From DRQF01 sp964559135 (GTDB lineage: Bacteria > Planctomycetota > GCA-002687715 > DRQF01): a stretch of 28,499 nt of DNA. The notes beneath the pieces were generated by a model, which saw nothing but the letters and a program-made list of their open reading frames with translations, did no database searches and was not told the DNA's origin. A program made the position numbers and the translations under genes. Shown here one piece after another: positions 23,929 to 28,499 of the stretch (its first letter is position 1; every line of letters begins with the position of its first letter). The stretch spans positions 1-28,499 of the forward strand of contig CAZLGG010000049.1 in the NCBI GenBank assembly GCA_964559135.1. Reading direction: 5' to 3'.

Positions 23929-25598
23929 TCCGCGTGCTCCTCTTTCGGTTGACGTGTGGGGACACTCGGAGACTCGTGGCGCCCGTTCGGCGGATGTCCC
24001 GCCTTCTCGAGAGCGGCTCCGATGAATCCCTTGAAGACGGGGTGGGGCTGGATGGGCTTCGACTTGAATTCGGGGTGGAATTGGACCGCGATGAAGAAGG
24101 GGTGCAGGGGCAGCTCCACGATCTCCACCAGGTCCTTTTCGGGATTCACGCCGCTCGGTACGAGCCCGTGGGCCTCCAACACTTCCAGGTACCTGTTGTT
24201 GACTTCCCAACGATGGCGATGCCTCTCGGAGATGTCGGTTTCGGCATAGCACTCGTAGGCCAGCGTGTCCCGCTTGATGTGGCAGGCGTAGGCGCCCAGA
24301 CGCATCGTCCCGCCCTTTTCGGTGATGCCCTTTTGTTCCTCCATGAGGTCGATCACCGGAACCTGGCAATTCGGATCGAATTCGGTGGAATTGGCGTCGT
24401 TCATGCGGCATACGTTGCGGGCGAATTCGATGACCGCGACCTGCAATCCGAGGCAGATCCCGAAGTAGGGGATGCCTTGCTCGCGGGCGTAGTGCACGGT
24501 CTCGATCATCCCTTCGATGCCCCGTTCGCCGAAGCCGCCGGGAACGAGAATGCCGTCCACGCCCGCCAGAAGATCCGGCGCGGAATCCCTGGTGACCTGC
24601 TCCGCCTCGATCTTCCGAAGTTTCACCTGGGCGTTCAGAAGAATGCCCGCGTGCTCGAGGGCCTCGTAGATCGACTTGTATGCGTCGTGGAGTTCGATGT
24701 ACTTGCCCACGACGGCGATCTCGACCTCGGCGTCTCGCTTGCGGATGATCGTTTCGACGAGAGCTTCCCATTCGCTCAGGTCGGCTTCCGTGTCGGGGAG
24801 CTGGAGGCGTCGCAGCAGGAGTCGGTCCAGGCCCTGCCGCGCAAGGACGAGAGGAAGCTCGTAGATCGAGTGGTCGACGTCCTTTTCTTCGAAGACGGCC
24901 TCCATCGGGATGTTGCAGAAAAGCGAGATCTTCTCTCGGACTTCCTTCTCCACGGATTTCTCCGTGCGGTAGATGAGGATGTCGGGCTGGATGCCGATCT
25001 CGCGCAGTTTTCCGACGGAGTGCTGGGTCGGCTTCGTCTTCACTTCCCCCGTCGCTCGCAGGTAGGGAAGAAGAGTCAGGTGGACGTACATGACGCGATC
25101 GCGGCCCTGTTCCAGGCCGAATTGCCGGATGGCTTCCAGGAAAGGCAGGCTCTCGATGTCGCCCACGGTGCCGCCGATCTCGGTGATCACGACGTCCAGA
25201 TCCTGGGCCGCCATGCGCAGCACGCAGCTTTTGATCTCGTTGGTGATGTGGGGGACGACCTGGACCGTCTTGCCCAGATAGCCGCCCTCCCGTTCCCTAC
25301 GAATGACCGCGTCGTAAATGCTTCCCGTCGTGAAATTGGACAACCGGCTGAGCGGCGTGTGCGTGAAGCGCTCGTAGTGCCCGAGATCCAGGTCGGTTTC
25401 GGCGCCGTCGTCGGTGACGTAGACCTCGCCGTGCTCGAACGGGCTCATCGTGCCCGGATCGACGTTGATGTACGGGTCCAGCTTCTGGATGCCGACTCTC
25501 AGGCCATGGGCTTCCAGGAGGCAGCCCATGGCGGCGGCGGTGAGCCCCTTCCCCAAGGAAGACACCACTCCGCCCGTGACGAATACGTACTTGGCCAA
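23925..25598 (-). CDS. pyrG: CTP synthase
   Basis: 557 residues, normal length. The N-terminal amidoligase domain has GGVVSSLGKGL (8-18) and the DPYINVDPGTMSPFEHGE stretch; the C-terminal class I glutaminase has GGFGERGIEGM and the nucleophile C382 in YFGICLGLQ, with the His/Glu pair in QFHPEF. It converts UTP, ATP and glutamine to CTP in the cytoplasm. The start is a TTG at 25598, three bases after the kdsB stop, with GGGAG in front; no ATG gives a family-like N-terminus. In the same operon KdsB consumes CTP to activate KDO, so the pairing is functional. Weak start plus operon location suggests moderate, coupled expression. Confidence 0.97.
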   Translation of the reverse strand: MAKYVFVTGGVVSSLGKGLTAAAMGCLLEAHGLRVGIQKLDPYINVDPGTMSPFEHGEVYVTDDGAETDLDLGHYERFTHTPLSRLSNFTTGSIYDAVIRREREGGYLGKTVQVVPHITNEIKSCVLRMAAQDLDVVITEIGGTVGDIESLPFLEAIRQFGLEQGRDRVMYVHLTLLPYLRATGEVKTKPTQHSVGKLREIGIQPDILIYRTEKSVEKEVREKISLFCNIPMEAVFEEKDVDHSIYELPLVLARQGLDRLLLRRLQLPDTEADLSEWEALVETIIRKRDAEVEIAVVGKYIELHDAYKSIYEALEHAGILLNAQVKLRKIEAEQVTRDSAPDLLAGVDGILVPGGFGERGIEGMIETVHYAREQGIPYFGICLGLQVAVIEFARNVCRMNDANSTEFDPNCQVPVIDLMEEQKGITEKGGTMRLGAYACHIKRDTLAYECYAETDISERHRHRWEVNNRYLEVLEAHGLVPSGVNPEKDLVEIVELPLHPFFIAVQFHPEFKSKPIQPHPVFKGFIGAALEKAGHPPNGRHESPSVPTRQPKEEHAE

Positions 25599-25601
25599 CG
25601 G

Positions 25602-26369
25602 TCAATCTCCCTCAGTCGTACCCACGCGTCGCCGGAAGCTCTCGAGATCCTCAGGCGTGTCGATCCCGGCCGCCGCATGATCCACGAGGACCACGCCGAT
25701 CTTGAGCCCGGCCTGCAAGGCGCGCAACTGCTCCAGCTTTTCACAGATCTCGAGGGGCGAGGGCGGCGCCTCCACCAGTCGCAACAGCGCGTCTCGACGA
25801 TATGCATAGATCCCGACGTGGCCCCAAGCACGCGCGGCGCCCATGGGCAGCCTTTGACCTTTTTCGCCTGGATCGAGCCGCGGATGAGGAATGGGCGCGC
25901 GGCTGAAATAGAGCGCTCTCCCCATGAGGTCACAAACCACCTTGACCCGATGGGGCGAGAGAAAGTCATCGACCTCGGATAATTCCACGGCGGCCGTGGC
26001 CATGTCGAGTTCGGTGTCATTCTCAAGGAGTGCCGCGACCGCGTCAATGGTGCTGCCTTCGATCTCGGGTTCGTCGCCCTGAATGTTGACGTAGATCGAG
26101 GCTGGGACACTCGCCGCGACTTCGGCCACCCGATCCGTTCCCGACGGATGATCGTCCCGGGTGAGTCGGGCCTCCGCGCCGGCGGCCTCGGCGGCACGAA
26201 TGATGGCCTCGTCGTCCCCGGCGACCACGATGCGATCGAGTTTTCGAGCCTCCCGGGCCGCGTCCACGACCCAGGCAATGAGGGGCCGCCCCTCGATGAG
26301 AGCCAGGGGCTTTTCGGGCAGGCGCGTTGACGTCATGCGTGCGGGAATGACACCTATGATGTCGCTCAT
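25602..26369 (-). CDS. kdsB: 3-deoxy-manno-octulosonate cytidylyltransferase
   Basis: 255 residues, normal length. Motifs: GVIPARMTSTRLPEKPL (6-22), the nucleotide-binding start, and HPSGTDRVAEV and NIQGDEPEIEG, which bind the sugar and metal. It makes CMP-KDO from KDO and CTP for lipopolysaccharide assembly. Its presence argues for an outer membrane with KDO-type sugars. The ATG at 26369 follows the lipoprotein stop with no bases between (TAGATG). The next gene, pyrG, supplies its CTP. Confidence 0.96.
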   Translation of the reverse strand: MSDIIGVIPARMTSTRLPEKPLALIEGRPLIAWVVDAAREARKLDRIVVAGDDEAIIRAAEAAGAEARLTRDDHPSGTDRVAEVAASVPASIYVNIQGDEPEIEGSTIDAVAALLENDTELDMATAAVELSEVDDFLSPHRVKVVCDLMGRALYFSRAPIPHPRLDPGEKGQRLPMGAARAWGHVGIYAYRRDALLRLVEAPPSPLEICEKLEQLRALQAGLKIGVVLVDHAAAGIDTPEDLESFRRRVGTTEGD

Positions 26370-27017
26370 CTATTGATCGAAACCCGTGCGCGACGGGCCG
26401 AGCCCGGCCTGATCCACGTATTCGACGAATCCCTCGGCGTTGTAGGCGTTGGCCACCAGGAGCTTCATGTCTCTGAAGATTTCATATTTCCGGATCCCCT
26501 CTTGGTCTGTCTTTCCCTGGGGTCTCCACCCCACCAGGGCATGCCGTTGACCGCCATTCTCGATCATGACGATGCCGAGCAAGCGCGGGATCTGCCCTTT
26601 CTTCGCCTTCAGCATGGCGGCGTGTCGGGGCGTGAAGCTCTCCCGGATCTGGGCGGCCCCCTTGATCTCGAAGGACTGCAGGAGAGCATCGAACAGACGC
26701 GGGCTCACCCGCTTGAACCCCAGGTGCGGGTCGCCCATGACCAAGTCCAGCCGGCCCTTTCTCGTCTTCAACTTCGCGTTTCTGTTATCCACGAGAACGA
26801 GGGTGGCGCCCGTGCGCGGTTGGTACAGCACGATCCTCGCGTTCTGGATGCGGAAACGCTGAGCGGGCGCGTTCTTGTCGAGGAAGGGCACTCCTTCTCC
26901 CGCCGCTCCTTGACGGCTCGGAGTCGCGTCGCCCGAGTTCGATGAACCACCGCTTTGGCAGCCGAGCAGGAGTCCGAACAGGGCCGGGACCAGGGGCAGG
27001 AGCGTGAGCCTTCGCAT
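26370..27017 (-). CDS. Hypothetical lipoprotein, first gene of the kdsB-pyrG operon
   Basis: 215 residues. Residues 1-19 form a lipoprotein signal (RR, then LLPLVPALFGLLL) with lipobox LLGC and C20 as the lipidated cysteine. It is followed by a low-complexity linker (about 21-45, serine/glycine rich). The rest contains FRIQNARIVLYQPRTGATLVLV (about 54-75), which looks like a beta-rich fold. I recognise no family. The ATG at 27017 has GAGGA about 9 bases upstream. It reads straight into kdsB, so it may act in the envelope, but there is no direct evidence. Confidence 0.75.
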   Translation of the reverse strand: MRRLTLLPLVPALFGLLLGCQSGGSSNSGDATPSRQGAAGEGVPFLDKNAPAQRFRIQNARIVLYQPRTGATLVLVDNRNAKLKTRKGRLDLVMGDPHLGFKRVSPRLFDALLQSFEIKGAAQIRESFTPRHAAMLKAKKGQIPRLLGIVMIENGGQRHALVGWRPQGKTDQEGIRKYEIFRDMKLLVANAYNAEGFVEYVDQAGLGPSRTGFDQ

Positions 27018-27225
27018 GGAAAATCCTCTTCTTCAACAAGGGGTTGCGGCGGTCTCCGGTCGAGGGAGAACGCCATGCTCGATTCTGGAGCCGCCGCCCC
27101 GGGCTTTCAAGTTCCGCGAGGCGAGGCACGCGTCGCGTCGCGCCGCCATCTCGGATTCCTCTGTCCCCCGGCCGAGGCAAGCTGCTTCTCGGTTGGAGAT
27201 TACGACAAATTCGGAGGGCTCGTTC

Positions 27226-28089
27226 ATGGGCAGATTGGAAAAGGCCGGCATTGTCGTCGTCGGCGGACTGATTCTCGTCATCGTCGTTGTCGGCGCCCTC
27301 AACCGCCAGGGGACGATGGATGAGGACAAGGGGCCCGGACCCTCCGTGCGGGCGGACGCCGCGAAGAAGGACGCCCGTGACCGCCTCAACCGTTCCGAAA
27401 ATCCGGTGGCGCTGGACGACATCGAAGCACGGATGAAGAAAGAGGCGGCGAAAAGGCGTGCCGCCCTCGACGCGAAGAAGGGCTCCAAGCAGGAGAAGCC
27501 TTCGGACGCGGGAGGCAAGCCCGTCGATTTCGATGGGAAGTCGCACCTCGCGAACAACCCTTCGACGCCCTCGAAGGCGGACCCCGTCCCACCGTCCCCC
27601 GCTCCTCGCGGTGCATGGCCCAAGACCTACAAGGTGAAGGGGGGGGACTACCTGGAGAAACTCTGCAAGGACTTCTACGGCCGCGCGGGCATGGTCTCCA
27701 AGGTTCTGGCCGCCAATCCGGGTCTCGACCCGCGGCGCATGCGCATCGATCAGGAGATCGTCTTTCCCGCGCCGCCCGCCACGGCGTCCCGCGCGACATC
27801 GGGCGAGCGCCTCGTGTCCATCAAGGGCGTCAAGTCACCGCGCCCTTCCTTCATCAGCTCCGACTACGTACGCCGCCACGCCGGCGCGTCGACGACCTCC
27901 GCCGCACCCTCCAAGGGGCGCACTCACAAAGTCGCGAAGGGGGAGGTTCTCGGATCGATCGCGAAACAGTATTATGGCTCCGCGGCCCCGAAGTACATTC
28001 GGGTCCTCGTGGAGGCCAACAAGAGTCTCCTGACCAACCCGGACAAGCTCAAGGTCGGTTGGACCTTGATCATCCCGGACGTCAACTGA
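27226..28089 (+). CDS. Membrane-anchored twin-LysM protein
   Basis: 287 residues from the ATG at 27226, with GGAGG eight bases upstream; the frame to 27004 overlaps the lipoprotein start and was rejected. One N-terminal transmembrane helix (about 7-25) leaves a long outside part. A linker rich in K, A and E (about 30-130) leads to two LysM domains: 133-183 (YKVKGGDYLEKLCKDFYG) and 232-285 (HKVAKGEVLGSIAKQYYG). LysM binds peptidoglycan-type glycans, so it probably tethers the inner membrane to the cell wall. There is no hydrolase domain. It is divergent from the lipoprotein/kdsB/pyrG operon across 208 bases in which I could not place a convincing promoter. Confidence 0.85.
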   Translation: MGRLEKAGIVVVGGLILVIVVVGALNRQGTMDEDKGPGPSVRADAAKKDARDRLNRSENPVALDDIEARMKKEAAKRRAALDAKKGSKQEKPSDAGGKPVDFDGKSHLANNPSTPSKADPVPPSPAPRGAWPKTYKVKGGDYLEKLCKDFYGRAGMVSKVLAANPGLDPRRMRIDQEIVFPAPPATASRATSGERLVSIKGVKSPRPSFISSDYVRRHAGASTTSAAPSKGRTHKVAKGEVLGSIAKQYYGSAAPKYIRVLVEANKSLLTNPDKLKVGWTLIIPDVN

Positions 28090-28100
28090 GAAGGGGGAGA

Positions 28101-28128
28101 GGGAGGCGCAAAGAAGGGAGCGCCTTCC
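28101..28128 (+). terminator. Possible hairpin just after the LysM gene
   Basis: GGGAGGCGC (28101-28109) pairs with GCGCCTTCC (28120-28128), nine pairs with one G-T, over a ten-base loop. It lies 11 bases after the stop. There is no T-run after it, so it could be an RNA 3'-end protector or a weak terminator. Confidence 0.4.
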
Positions 28129-28220
28129 TCTAATACGGGACCTTTCCGCAAGCCGATCGGAGTTCACTGACTCCTTCATCGACGACGCGTCGAGAACAGA
28201 TCGAGCTGGAAAGTCTCACT

Positions 28221-28255
28221 GAAAGGGCGCCGAGGCAAGCGGCGCCCTTTCCTTT
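28221..28255 (+). terminator. Intrinsic terminator hairpin
   Basis: Eleven perfectly paired bases: GAAAGGGCGCC (28221-28231), nine-base loop, GGCGCCCTTTC (28241-28251), followed by the T-containing CTTTC. It lies 131 bases beyond the LysM stop. It would work on the plus strand and, because the stem has A-runs on its left, could also work weakly on the minus strand. Confidence 0.75.
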
Positions 28256-28300
28256 CGCCCCGAGGGCATCGAAGTCCCAGCCTCATTGACGTTCCGGTTT

Positions 28301-28450
28301 TTCTCTCACGGAGTCGCGAAGCCACGGAGAAGAAGGTGGGGAATCGAAGGGTGCTCGCCGGACGAGTCTCCGTGCCTCTGTGTCCCCGTGAGATGTCTTT
28401 TCTTCTTAGAGCAGGGACGTCCCCGTCCCGCAAAGGGTTCGACCTGAGAT
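28301..28450. repeat. Palindromic interspersed repeat, copy B
   Basis: Second copy of the element at 10101-10240, same orientation. CTCACGGAG (28305-28313) near the left edge pairs with the CCCGTGAG end of the right arm (28384-28391), and CCACGGAGA (28322-28330) pairs with TCTCCGTG (28367-28374), so the whole copy can form an imperfect hairpin. It is followed by the GGGACGTCCCCGTCCCG block (28414-28430). The remainder to 28499 has no gene I can see. Confidence 0.75.
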
Positions 28451-28499
28451 CAGCTCCCGGTCGCCGAAGAATGAAATCTGTTCTCTGTGATACACGAAG

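Noticed and set aside
1..28499. CRISPR array, rRNA, tRNA, insertion sequence transposase
   Set aside because: No regularly spaced direct repeats, rRNA or tRNA signatures, or transposase motifs seen on either strand.

Overview
The window is GC-rich, densely packed bacterial chromosome, and it comes from a scaffolded draft assembly because exactly 100 N bases sit at 4835-4934. Three things suggest a diderm lineage, most simply a planctomycete-like one: a KDO-activating enzyme (KdsB), a P-protein of the glycine cleavage system split into two subunits, and large secreted or membrane proteins built from HEAT, TPR, PEGA-like and propeller repeats. There is no rRNA or marker gene here to fix the taxonomy, so that assignment is inference. 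Layout: (1) 1-4733, minus strand: a translationally coupled three-gene cassette, DUF6361-like protein, phospholipase-D-fold protein with two HxK motifs, and an SF2/SNF2-like helicase that runs off the left edge. A good sigma70-type promoter lies in front. It reads as a defence-type nuclease/helicase module. (2) 4835-4934: assembly gap. (3) 4941-10073: more accessory genes: a TIGR04255-like protein coupled to a helix-turn-helix protein, then a short putative nuclease-like protein divergent from a membrane-anchored KAP-type P-loop NTPase. Regions 1 and 3 together look like a defence/accessory island, but physical linkage across the gap is not proven. (4) 10101-10240: a palindromic interspersed repeat at the border between accessory and housekeeping genes; a second, clearly homologous copy lies at 28301-28450. 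(5) 10439-18268, minus strand: the glycine cleavage operon gcvT-gcvH-gcvPA-gcvPB followed by a lipoate/octanoate transferase, then an anti-sigma-like membrane protein, a carboxymuconolactone-decarboxylase-family protein and a secreted thioredoxin-fold/HEAT protein. (6) 18460-22480, plus strand: a 1068-residue DUF4388/TPR/PEGA-like/propeller membrane protein, followed one base later by a tail-anchored protein that resembles an MglA-type GTPase but has lost the P-loop. (7) 22600-23577, plus strand: an unrecognised protein behind its own TTGAGG/TATAAT promoter. (8) 23590-27017, minus strand: lipoprotein, kdsB, pyrG and a DUF1844 protein in one tightly coupled operon, in which PyrG makes the CTP that KdsB consumes. 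(9) 27226-28089, plus strand: a membrane-anchored twin-LysM protein followed by two hairpins, one a textbook intrinsic terminator, and the second repeat copy. The parts most worth following are the helicase/PLD/DUF6361 cassette, the TIGR04255/HTH pair, the KAP NTPase with its divergent neighbour, the pseudo-GTPase paired with the DUF4388 protein, and the repeat family.
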